The position numbers were made by a program, and so were the translations under genes. Below the pieces are notes generated by a model. The model saw only the letters and a program-made list of their open reading frames with translations, was not told where the DNA came from and did not search any database. Of a stretch of 64,000 nucleotides of DNA, positions 34,943 through 45,779 are shown piece after piece; the stretch's first letter is position 1; each line of letters starts with the position of its first letter. Source of the stretch: Edaphochlamys debaryana (taxonomy: Eukaryota > Chlorophyta > Chlorophyceae > Chlamydomonadales); assembly GCA_016858145.1 (NCBI GenBank), contig JAEHOE010000012.1, positions 744,001 to 808,000 on the forward strand. The letters run 5' to 3'.

Positions 34943-37631
34943 GTGTGACGTGGGAGGTAAAGAAAGTAATGGGCGGGGCACTTGCCGTCAAGCACTTGCA
35001 CATGCCGTCAAGCAAAGGAGGGTGGTATGTCCTCATCATGCCTATGTGTCAAGGGTATCGATGAGGTCTGATGTCATGCGTCCTGGTAGCACCAGCTGCT
35101 CTCACATCACGGTTGGCGGGCATCTCTCCTCGCTGCCCCGCCTCCCGGTCCTCGGGACATTTAGGTGGGCGCTCTTCGGTGACTATGCGAGGCGCCAAGG
35201 CACGTGTTGGTCAACTTGGCTGAAGTTTCGCAAGGGTGATTGATCTAAGGATCTCTATGGTCAAAGGACTGCAGTGGGAGGGCGGCCATTTGCCCGGACT
35301 ATGACAGAGGTTTGATAGCGGGTTGGTCGGTTCTGACGGGAGCTTTGGTTAATATAGCTTCGCACGATAACGTCTTGCATCCCCATCCAAAGCCACGTGG
35401 ACCGAACGACACGGTCCGTTACACGTCCGTTTTGCTTCCGCCCATACTTCATGAATATCCTCTGTGCCGGTCTTGTCTGGGCCGATTAGGAAAGCAGTCT
35501 CTGCTTTCATGGTTAGCAGGGAACAGCTTTGCGTTGCGGGGCTGGCCTGAGTGAGCTGCGGCGTGGACTGGCAGAGTTTCCGGTGGTGTGGAAACCCTCC
35601 GGTAGCGACACATAAGCAGAGCTGGATTGTGTTCGGAGTGCCCCTTGCGGCATGTGTCATGTTTGACAATGCAACAAGGCCTGAGCGCTTTGCTGCCCCC
35701 AGCCTCCAGGCGCATTGCGCTGGGAGAGGGTGTGTGGGCTGGTCTGTATCCACACCTCCCTGACGCGGTGATTGTAGTGTCGCGTGCAGGGTCCGAGGAG
35801 GACGGCACTGGGGGAATGAATACACATTGATCTTATCCGCTTGGTTGGGCCCAAGTTCCTGCCCCTTTCTGTCTAGCGGCCAGCCCAGAAGCAATTGAAG
35901 GATTGTGGAGTTAAGGTTGTTTCCTGATAAGTTCCGAACGTTTGGCGCTTTGCGAAGAGCTGATGGTCCCTGCTTGGACATAGGGGCTTGTTCCAGGCCT
36001 CAGCTCTTTTCCTGCCTACGGGCAGCTAAGCTTGTTTGATGTGCGAGCGTGAGCGTGTGCCCGTGGCGCCAAGGGCCTAATAACGTCATCAGACCTTGCT
36101 GTGATGCCCAACCGGGGTATCGCGCTGGACTGCTTCCTTCGCCGTTGGGCTCTTTCCTTTGTTTCTTGCTGTGGTCCAAGCAAATGGCTGCACCGCGCGT
36201 GCAGTAGGTTCTGGAGGGCTTGGTGTGTTTTATCCGGCGAGTCGTGGCGGCGGCGAGCCGCCGTTTCGCAGGTGGAGCAGGGCGCTGTCGTGGTGGCGGG
36301 GTGCACAGCGAAGCGTTACGCCTACATGACTGTGTGTAGGCCAGCTTGCCCTTGGGGGTTTGCAAAGTCCGAAGGAGGGCGCAAGCAACGCCATGCGGGG
36401 CGGGGCAAGTACGGCATGGACCGACAACTGTGACTATGACAAGGTGTTAAAGGGGGACGCATTGAGGGCAGGGCACGCCATGACGCCTGGTTCAGGACGA
36501 GCAAGCCCCGCTTAGTCCAGGGACCGCTTGCTTTGTGCGACGGTGTGGTCGCCTCCACTGCCAGGCTGTGAAGCTAACTGAATGGCGTGCGGTTGCAATA
36601 CGGCCCGGGGGGCTCACGGGCACAAGAGCGTTCTGGTTGAGCCCTGGCGCGAGTGGCGCCCTGTTGGCCCCTTGACGTCACAAGGCCAGCAGGGTTGCAG
36701 CTGGGTTGAATAGAGGTGTCCCTGATTTTCGTTCGCAGCTCCGGCTGTAACAAGCACGGTGACAACAAGAGCCCCCACGGTCAGAAATAGACACAAGTTC
36801 CAGGCAAATCCTGCTGTGGCCGGTGGCCCACAAGAGTTCTTGCACGACCCCCAAGGAGACTCTTGCAGTCACATGCAACTCACAGCGGACAGGACTGCCT
36901 TGCAGACCAGTCCCACCCCCAGGCTTCCACGCATGCTACCAGGCATTGCCTCTGCCGATCAGGGGGCCTGCCGATGGCCTCTGCCCGGTAACAGCAGCAG
37001 CGGTCCTCAAGAATCCTCACTACACTTCTCTCTGCTCTCTTTAAGCTACGCCAGTGCTTTATAGCCACGACAACCGTAGCAACGCCAACACCCAGCCGCC
37101 AGCCGCATCCTGCAAGCAGTACGACGGGGCCCGGCCCTTTCAACCCGCAGCCACGGTTACAGCCGGCGCCACCAGCACTCGCAAAGACATGTCTGCGTTA
37201 TGGACACTACCTCACTGCCTCTGGGTACTACCGCTGGCGATGGTCTGCTAAAAGCACAACGTCCCCTGTGCCTCCTGGCTACCGTCCCCTCAACTCTCTG
37301 CCTCGGGGGCCACTGCTTTTTACGGCCAGACCGCAACAGTCAACACCCAACACAAGAACAGCCGCATCCTGTAAGCACCTTCCGGTGCGGTGTTGATCAA
37401 TGTAAGGAAGCTGAGCGTGCGCCTGGGGCGCAGCTGGGCATGCATCCTGAGTCCCAGCGGCGCCATGAGCTGTCGCCCAGTATCTGCGGTTGCCCCCGTG
37501 CTGCCCCTGTTCGCTTCACGTCGCTTAGCTGCCACCATCCACCTATGCCGCAACAGTATGTCCTGCCGTAGCCCCGCGACCAGAGGGGTGGCCACTAAGA
37601 CCACTTTCCTGCCCCCCGCAGCGTGCCGTTC
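34943..37631. other. Convergent intergenic region
   Basis: No supported gene over 2.7 kb. Short open stretches on both strands lack domains. About 37040-37110 and 37305-37380 look like diverged direct repeats, sharing CAACACCCA and AGCCGCATCCTG then AAGCA. TTACA at 37157-37161 would serve as the poly(A) signal of paralogue B on the minus strand. TGTAA at 36746 is the nearest plus-strand candidate I noticed for the kinase gene. Confidence 0.45.
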
Positions 37632-40600
37632 TCAGCGCCTGCCGCCCCGCCGCGCCCCGCGCCCCCGCCCCGCCCCGCACCGCGCGCAGTAGTGCATCGG
37701 CCCCCGCACGCCCGTGCCCTCCGCCGGCCCCAGGGCCAGCTCCGCCTCGCTGTCGCCGTCCAGGTTGGTGCAGCGCAGGTCCCCGCACGTGGGCATCAGG
37801 GCGTACGCGGCCTGCAGCGGACCGCAGGGCGGAGGGCCGCCAGCGCCCTCGCCCGGGCCGCCATCAGGGCCGGTGGCGGGCCCAGCCGGCTCCAGAGCCC
37901 CAGCCCGCTGTGATGCCGCCTGGCCGCTGGACAGCCGGCGCAGGGTGGCCTCGAGCCCTGCGTCCGGGCACAGGCCCTTGGCCCCAACGAACGCCAGCAG
38001 CCGAGCCGCGACGCTGCCACTGCGCGCGCGACTGCCCGACGCCCCGGCCCCGCCAGCCCGCAGCCGCTCCGCCACGCCCTCCGGAAAGCAGCGGCACAGC
38101 AGCTCCAGCGCCTCGCTGACTGCGGTGCAGGCCCCGGCGCCGGCTTGGCTGCGGTCTAGCTGTAGCAGCTCTATCGACTTCTCCAGCGTCCCCAGTGCAT
38201 CCGCCTCCACCAGCATCAGCCGCTCCCACGCCGCCAGCTCAGCGGCGGGAGGCGGAGGTGGCGCAGGGGTGCCCTCGCCGTCGCCGCCGCCCAGGCCCCG
38301 GAGGAGGGCTGTCAAGCACTGCGCCGCTTTACCGGTCAGCTCCGCAGCTCCATCCATGTCGTGGTGAAACGAATCCTCTGCCCGGGTCCGCTCCAGCCAG
38401 CACATCACCGGCAGCAGCTGCAGCACCGCATAGGCGGCCAGCGCCCGGCGCTCCGGGCCTGCCATGGCTCGAGGCCTCCGCCGAGACTGCTCCTCCTCCT
38501 CGTCACCCGACGCCGCCTCGACCGATTTTCCATACAGCCACACAGCCGCGGCCCGCATGACTGCCACGCTCTTCCTCTCAAGCGTGCTCACGTACGACAC
38601 ATTGATCGCATGGCACCTCAGCACCTTGGCGGCGGTGGCCAGGAGGGAGGCCACCTGCAGCGGCTGGCCGAAGCGGACCAGGAGCTCCAGGGAGGCCGGG
38701 TCCAGGGCGAGGCCCAGCACGGTGCTGTCGGGGTCCACGCTCACAGCCGCTGCGCCGCCGCCGCTGTAGCACTCGCGGAGGATGCCCTCCACACGGCCAG
38801 GGAAGCCCGCTGCCAGGGCTGAGGCCACGCAGGGAGGCACCGCCTCGGCCTCCACTGCGGAAGAGGACCAGGCGTGCACGGGAGAGCGGGAGTCGTATGA
38901 GAGGAGGACACAGCCAGAAGCTCAGCACACGCCTGCACAGTGTAGCCCAGGATATGCAGCCTACGGCCTCCACGTTGCTTTATCCCACCCACGTTCTGAG
39001 GTCAGGGGCCACAGCCACATCATGAAGATGTGGTCCCTGGACGCTTCGACGGCCGGCGGAAAGGGCCGGCCCTCGTAGCCCAGCAGCTGCGGCCACAGCT
39101 CCGCCGCGGTCAGCGCCGCATCCCACCAGTCCCATGGCTGCAGGAAGGTCGGCGGGCACTGGTCGTAGAACCAGCGCCGGGCCGCCTCCAGCGCTTGGTA
39201 GGCGTGCCACAGCAGCGTGTAGGCCTTGCACTCCTGCTGTGCCTGCGGCCTGCGCAGCTCCCGCAGCCCAGCCAGCACGTCCAGCGCCTCGGCGGCTTGA
39301 GCCGTAGCCTCCTGCGACGCACGGATCAGCACCTCGGGCGCCCACGAGCGGAGCAGATAGCCCAGATCGCTGGTGTCGGGCGGGATGTCGCCGAAAGGCT
39401 TCAATGCCCGGTACATGACCACACTGTATGTCAGCGCCCCAACGATGGGGTAGTCCAGGGCGCCGATCTGAGCGGCCTCCTCCTCCGGAAAGTGGACGGC
39501 GCGTAGGGCCGGCAGCAGGTGCTGGGGCAGACCGCCCAGGCCCTCGCCGCCCTCGGGGACCACCTGGGCCAGGGCGGTTCCCGTCACGAGGTACAGCAGG
39601 TGCGACTGTGCTGCGATGGCGGCCATGAGTCGCTGGTGCCGCTTCCTGGCGTTGAAGGCGAGCGTGAGCAGGCGCCGGAGGGCGAGGATGAGCTCCGTCG
39701 TGAAGCGGTCGACGGCGGGGGCCGCCGAGGGTTGGCCCAGGGCGGGCGACAGCGCCAGGACCAGCAGCCGCGCTGCGTGGTCCAGGAGGCGCGAGTCCTC
39801 CACAGCTGCGAGCAGCTCCCGTAGCATGTCGCACTCGCCGCCGCCGCCGAGGCCAACCGCTGCGCCGCCCTGCGCCTGAGCTGCGCATCCCGGCAGTAGC
39901 CCGCCATCCGGCGGCCCCTTGCGACCCCCGTCGCCGCCCCTCCGGAGCGTCAGGCGTTGCACGCAGGCCGCAAGAGCCGCCAGCACCCGCACCGCCTCGC
40001 TTGTGGACGCCAGGAGCTCGCAGACGTCCACACCTAGGCGCTGGCTGCCGGGAGCTGCCTCAGCTTGCGGGGCTGATGGTGCAATGGAGCCAGCGCCTAG
40101 GCCCTCTCCCCCGCTACCAGAGCTGCTTGGGCCGGGCCCGGCGCCGTCAGCGGGGGCTCCCTGCTGCCCGGTGCTGGCGGCGGTGGCAGCAGCGGTGGAA
40201 AGCACGTCGCCCCAGTGGGCCAAGAGCCGGGCCACGACTTTCAGCGTGTCGCTGCGCAGGAGGGCGTGCAGGAGGGCGTGCACGTGGCGGGCTGTGGGGA
40301 CGGACAGCGGCGGATGCTCCCTCTGGTCCCCATTCAGACTCCAGGGTGCCGTTGTGTGGATGTAGGAGCTGAACGTGCTGGCCACCACGCCGGCCGCAGA
40401 GGTAGCCTGCTGAGCCCTGCTAAGCTCCTCGGGAGCTGTGGCCCCAGCAGCTTGCTCCTCCGCGCGCCGCAGGGTGACCGAGAGGAGCTTGGCCATGGTC
40501 AGGCTGCTGCGCGTCCACAGCGCCATGTGGGATCCGCCCTGAAGCGCTAGCATCGCCGCATTCCGCAGCTCCAGCGGTGGCGGCGCCTGACTCCGCATGC

Positions 40601-40664
40601 CCGGAGTGGTTGCCGCCAGCGTCATGCGCGTCGCCAGCCGGAGGAATGCGGTGTTGGCATCCAT
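37632..40664 (-). CDS. MYND-tail family protein, paralogue B (intact)
   Basis: Complete 964-residue member of the family. Exon 1 is 40664-38993, the intron 38992-38855 (138 bases, GT-AG), exon 2 38854-37632; the total is an exact multiple of three. It begins MDANTAFLRLATRMTLA, the same start as paralogue C. No signal peptide or membrane segment is clear. It is Ala/Leu-rich throughout and resembles a helical-repeat fold, but I cannot assign one. The end carries CGDLRCTNL, SEAEL and YCARCG, then Gly/Arg to the stop: the first half of a MYND-type zinc finger without the second half. Exon 2 is almost identical to paralogue A over long stretches, while the end of exon 1 has diverged. Function unknown; protein binding through the finger remnant is only an inference. 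Confidence 0.8.
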
Positions 40665-41040
40665 GGCTTGAGCGGAACGCAAAAGTAGCCAACGTCACGC
40701 GCCGACCTGCTGTGCAGCGCCTAGTGCGTAGCCTGATGCCAGAGAAGGCGATGCGCACTGCCTAGCGCGTCTCAAGGCCGGTCCAAAGCCGAGTTGCACA
40801 ACAGTTGTCCCCAACAGCGCTGCACGCGCCAGCTCACATCAAGTATGTCGACTTTGCAGCATCAGCTATCGTGGTGCCAGCGGCATACGCCTCGCGAGTC
40901 CGCAGGTGGACATCCTTTTGGGATGTGGGTGACCTTGCTTGCGGTCGCAAAGGCCCAACTTGTCTAGAGGTATGCTGGCTGGTAGTTCACAGATTGTGTT
41001 TGTGCAAAAGTCGCAGGCTTCTTGACATGCTCGTCACCGC

Positions 41041-41280
41041 AATGGGGCAGCCAGCGACAGCTGCTTTCGCCTGCGCTGCCGCCAGACCCGCCAGCCACTC
41101 CACGAACTCAATCAGGTACTCCTGCCGCCGAGCCATATGCATCTGAGGAGCCTGCCGCCCGCGCACGCTCACACGCCCCAGGCAGCCTCCGTCTGTTCAT
41201 AACCCGCCAGCGCCGCAAGGTCCCTGTCGAGGGCCAGCAGCCCCCTCACAAGCACCTCAAGCTACCATGCCGCAACGCCC
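41041..41280 (-). pseudogene. Decayed 3' fragment of the GT4 glycosyltransferase
   Basis: On the minus strand, 41175-41041 encodes GRQAPQMHMARRQEYLIEFV and then EWLAGLAAAQAK. This matches the C-terminus of the intact glycosyltransferase at 45900-45787 (GRQAAQVHVARRQEYLNEFV). Just upstream (about 41275-41220) the bases still resemble the exon encoding GMVVTEALLRGLPVLVSDL, but with small deletions and an in-frame stop. The sequence between the two parts is lost. It is a relic, not a gene. Confidence 0.8.
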
Positions 41281-41477
41281 GGCAGAGGCACCCAAGAGGG
41301 CCGCCTAACAACGTCCAGACTCCTGCCCGCAGTGTCAAGCCGTTCAGCCCGTCTCAGCCCATGCCCCATTCTCGACCAGAACCAAGTCCGGGCCTACAGT
41401 AAGCCACTATCTCCTGACCTCAGCATGAACACGGCTGACGCACTGCAGAAGAGCCAGGCCCGGAGGCCCCCTGCCCC

Positions 41478-41615
41478 ATAAGGCTCAGACCGCTAGCAAC
41501 AAGGGTGTCTGTCCTCCTCAGGACAGGCAAAAGGGCTGAGCCCCAAGCAACAACTGCGCATCCTGCGCGGCCGGGCAGCACTGGGGCCCCCGTTAGGCTC
41601 ATTCCGCTAGCAACA
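41478..41615. repeat. Short direct repeat and dispersed motif, copy 2
   Basis: Two direct copies of about 24 bases (GGCTCA then CCGCTAGCAACAA) lie 114 bases apart. Between them is the second copy of the AACAAGGGTGTCTG / AAAAGGGCTGAGCCCC motif also seen near 27055-27105. Confidence 0.55.
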
Positions 41616-42147
41616 ACTGCATCCTACGAGCGAGTATTAAGCACGAAACGGTATCACTGGCAGCTTGCTTAACCCGCTGCCGTCCTGGGGTCGGATCGGT
41701 GCACGTGTCCTGCCATGATGCTACGCGCTTTGAAGCATGCATACCCCTGCGCATCAATATGGTCCATAGTACACGCCCGGAGGAGGTGCATTTCACCTTG
41801 TCAACAACTTCCCCTCCGAGCTAGAGTTGCACTACAAGCAACGCACAGACGTGCTTGATTTGCCGAAACACAATCAACAGCTCACCAGCACACCACTAAG
41901 CTCGTGTACAACGCTCCTCCCTGAAGCTCCCCCGCCAGGCATGCCCTAGCCTCCCCAAGCATCTAAGAACCGCATCCCCAGCGAATCTCGATAGCACGTG
42001 AACTCTTGGAAGTCGCCAGCTTCAGCTAACCACCGTAACGCACGCACGCAAAGCGGTTGACCACCGGCGACGCACACGCTGTGCGCTTGTATACTGACAG
42101 GCTTTGCAGGCCTTGATGCGCCAATCCTAACTCCTCCCACCCGTCCC

Positions 42148-45100
42148 TCAGCGCCTGCCGCCCCGCCGCGCCCCGCCCGCCCGCCCCGCGCCGCACCGCG
42201 CGCAGTAGTGCAGCGGCCCCCGCACGCCCGCGCCCTCCGCCGGCCCCAGCGCCAGCTCCGCCTCGCTGTCTCCCTCCAGGTTGGTGCAGCGCAGGTCTCC
42301 GCACGTGAGCAGCAGGGCGTACGCGGCCTGCAGCGGCCCGCAGGGCGGAGGGCCGCGAGCGTCGTCGCCCACATCCTCCTCAGAGCCAGCGTCCAAGTCA
42401 TCCACGCTGCCCGCGTTGACGGGGCTGGGGTTTGCAACCACCGGTGGCGGGAGCATTGGAACCCTTCCGGCAGCGAGGACCTGCAGCCCGCCTTTCCCCA
42501 CGCCAACTCTTGGCCATCGGCGCTTGGGCTTCCAGGACTCGACAAGCCATGCCGCAATACCGTCGGGCCCGCCAATGTAGGCAGGCCCGGCCGTGGCTCC
42601 AGACGCCTCCGCCTCAAGCCGCGCCGCCACTTCCTCCGGGAACAAGCTGCACAGCCAGGAGAGGCACTCGTACGCCCCTTCGCAGACTTGGGGGGGCGCG
42701 GGGCAGGACTCGCGCCGGAGAAGCTCCCCCGCAGCCGCTAGGGTTCCCAGGGCATCCGCTTCGACGAACAGCAGCCGCCGCCACTCCGCCACCTCAGCGG
42801 CCACGACCGGCGGCAGTTCCGCAGGCATGCCCTCGCGGAGGTAGCACAGCAGCCGCAGCAGGCTCGTCAAGCTGCTCACGACGCAGCGCAGGGGGTCCGG
42901 GCCGCCGTAGGCCATGATAATGCAGCCCTGGCGCTCGCCCTGATGCGCGCACGCTCCAGCCGGTACAGGGCGGGGAGCAGCTGGAACAGTCCAAAGGCCG
43001 CCAGGCCACAGCGCTCCAGACCCTCCAGGCCGCGCCATGCGGCCAGGAGTTCATCGTCCATGCGCCCCTGAGCCATGTCCCCACACACCACTGCCGAGAG
43101 GGAGTCCACCAGGTGCCCAGCCCGAAACATGAGCATGAGCAGGCGACCCTGGGACTGGGCCTTATCCCGCCAGCTCTGGGCCCTGCGGTCCGTCCGCTCC
43201 ACCGCCGCCGCGTGCGCCCGCAGCACCTTAGCGGTGCTGGCGAGCAGGGACGCCACCTCCCGCGGCGGCCCGAAGCGGATGAGCATGGCTGCCTGCGTGG
43301 AGTCCAGCACGAGACCGAGGACGCTGTAGAGTGGGTCAACGCGGGCCGGCAGCTCGGGGTCAGCCGTGTAGGCGCGGCGCAGGATGCGCTCCACACGCGC
43401 CGGGTAGCCCGCAGCCAGGGCGGCGGCCACGCAGGGCGGCACCGCCTCGGCCGCCACTGTTGGGACGCGTGGGTGCAACGGGTACGTTGAGGGCTTGTGC
43501 CGCAAGGGAAGATGAACCGGAGCCCAAAACGCGGCCGTTTGGTTGTGCAAGCCCAACATGACACAAGCCCCAAGCCCCGCTCACCCTCGCCCTTGCGGGG
43601 CCGCAGCTTCAGCAACCTGGTGTGGTCATCAACCCCCTTTCCCAGCCCCACAGGGGGCATCATCCCCACCACGCGCTGGTCACGGCCCCCTTCGCGGACG
43701 ACGGTCTGCCTCATCGCTGCCTCCTGGCCGGTGGCCTGGGCCCCCTCCGTGAGCTGTTGCCATGCCTCCGCCCCCCGCAGCGCCGCCTCCCACCAGGGCT
43801 GCGGCTGCACCCTGGCGGGCCCGCCCCGCTGGTTGAGCCAGCCGAGCGACGCGCGGAGGGAGTCTGTGACCAGCTGCAGCAGCCACTCCGCCTGCCCCTC
43901 CCGCTCCCGAAGCACTGACGCCACGGAGCGAGACGCTCGCAGCCGCAGCCGCCCCAGCTCGCTCAGAGCGTTGTCCGCCTTGAGCAGCGCTGCGGCCGCC
44001 ACACGCACCAGTACGGCAGGCGTCTGCCGGCGGAGGAGGCTGCCCAGCGGGCCCGCCGGGGCCAGCACGCCGCGCGCCGGCGGCAGCGCGCAGCCGCACA
44101 CCTGGGCCAGAGCGGCCGCTGCCTGCAGGCCGTCGGCTGGGTCGTCCGGGGCGGTCTGCTGCAGCCCGCTCCAGAGGGCCTGCCACGCTGACTCGGGGGC
44201 ACCGTATGCGCCGCCTCCATCGATGGCCCTCGCCTCCGCCACCGCACCGTCAGTTAGCAGGTACAGCAGGGGCCCGTGCGACGCCGCGTGTGCGAGCATC
44301 TGGTTGGCCTCCTTGCTCGCGCCCGCGGCAAGCGCCGTTAAGCTGCCTGCCGCTGAGCTAAGCATCTGGCGGATGTGGCCAGCGCCTAGACTCTGGACGT
44401 TCTGCTCAGAGGCCAACGCCAGGGCCGCCAGCCTTGCCGCGTGGTCCAGCAGGCGCGACTCCTCCAGTGCCGAGAGCAGCTCCCGCCGAAGGTCGCAGCC
44501 CCCGCCCTCGACGCCGCCGGCCCCCGGCGCAGGACCTGCGCAGCCCTTCAGGAGGCCGCCTGCCGGCACCGGCGGCTTGGGGCGGGCTTCCTCGTCCGTG
44601 TGGCCGTCGGGCGGCATCAGGCGCCGTACGCACTTGGCCAGGGACTCAGCCAGGGTAACGCCATTGCTTGCCAGGCCAAGAACCCTGATGCGGTCGAGGT
44701 TCCAGCCCTCGCCAGCCGCAGACGAAGCCTGCGGCGACGGTGAAGCCCTTGCCGCCCCTCCGTCCGGGGCGTCGCTGGGGCCTGCAGCGCCGCTGCCGGC
44801 ACCCGCCCCTTCTGCGCCGCCGGCTGCATCCGCCTCTTCCCCGCCGCCAGCGCTGGGGCTAGCGGGACCCAGCAGCTCGGTCCATCGAGCCATGAGGCGG
44901 GCGGCGCTCTGCAGCGTGTGGCTGCGGACCACAGCGTGAACGAGGCCGTGGAGGTGGCGGGATGTGGCTTCCGAAAGCTCAGGGTCAGCTGGGTCCACCC
45001 CCACGGTCGTGTCTACGTACGAGCTGAACAGCTCGGCCACAGCAGCTGCGGCGAAGGCTGACTCGAGCGCCTGTGACCAGTCCTCTCCGCGCCTCGCTGT

Positions 45101-45322
45101 TGCGGTCCGCTCCTCCGCCCTCCGCAGCGTCACGGCAAGCAGCTTGGCCATCGTCAGGCCGCTGCGCCTCCACAGCTGCTTATTCGACTCCGACACTCCC
45201 ACCGCCGCCGCTGCGCAACGCAGCTGCGAAGGCGACGGTTCATGCGAGCTCATGCTTGGCGTGGTTCCCGCTCAAGTCATGCGCGTGGCCAGGCGCAGGA
45301 ACTCCGTCGATGTCGCATCCAT
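42148..45322 (-). pseudogene. MYND-tail family, paralogue C (broken)
   Basis: The same start as paralogue B is visible at 45322 (MDATSTEFLRLATRMT), but codon 17 is TGA (45274-45272), where B has CTG. The frame is then open to the donor near 43585, the intron runs to 43457, and exon 2 starts at 43456. Within exon 2 the frame that matches the family (QLLPALYRLERARIRA) is lost between about 42955 and 42905 and reaches a stop near 42876. The family sequence continues in another frame (MAYGGPDPLRCVVSSL) to a TGA at 42150-42148. No intron fits that gap. The last 80 or so residues, with CGDLRCTNLEGDSEAEL and YCARCG, are almost unchanged. Translation could restart at ATG 45253, but the frameshift would still remove the finger remnant. 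Assembly error at either site cannot be excluded. Confidence 0.75.
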
Positions 45323-45779
45323 AGTCGCTCCTGCGAGCGCCCGGGTTCGACACAGGCGTGCAGGAAGGCGTAAGCCACGATGGCAGCTTTTGGCGCGCAC
45401 CCTCCCGTTGCCCCTGATGGCATCCAGACACACTTTGTCGGGATCCTCGCAGCTTTGTCATGCAGACTACACTACGGGGTGGTGCAGCGGTGTGGCCTAC
45501 CTCTGCCCGTCTGGGATGTCTCGCGCGCCCAGCTCCCTACGCCTGATGAGCCATGGCTACAGCAACGGAAAGCATGAGTATGTCTCGCCGGCAGTGAACT
45601 GGCAGTGAACTTGCGAAGCGGACTTAACAGAGCGGGCTGCAGACAAGAGAAATCTGCGCAAGCCGCGCGACCTCGCGCTTGTATGCGATGAGCTAGAGGC
45701 GAAGTGGTGCAGGAGATCTCTTGAGCTACAAGGTTTACGGGCCGATCGGCCCCCAGCACGCTTGGCGCGATGGAGCAGC
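45323..45779. other. Spacer between glycosyltransferase and paralogue C
   Basis: About 460 bases between two same-strand genes. It must hold the 3' UTR of the glycosyltransferase and the promoter of paralogue C. I see no gene and no clear TGTAA on the minus strand. Confidence 0.5.

Larger units (their letters stand above)
40665..42147. other. Spacer between paralogues B and C, with relics
   Basis: No intact gene. It contains a decayed copy of the 3' part of the GT4 glycosyltransferase (41041-41280) and short repeats. GGCTCA then CCGCTAGCAACAA occurs twice (41478-41501 and 41592-41615), and a dispersed motif shared with 27055-27105 lies at 41494-41542. Confidence 0.6.

Noticed and set aside
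37714..38367. Long plus-strand frame (217 codons) opposite paralogue B, also seen opposite paralogue A
   Set aside because: It is a mirror of the coding frame in GC-rich DNA. Its recurrence in A follows from the near-identity of the paralogues.
45335..45375. GGGTTCGA sequence that resembles a tRNA T-loop
   Set aside because: The flanking bases do not form a T stem and no acceptor or anticodon arm can be drawn.
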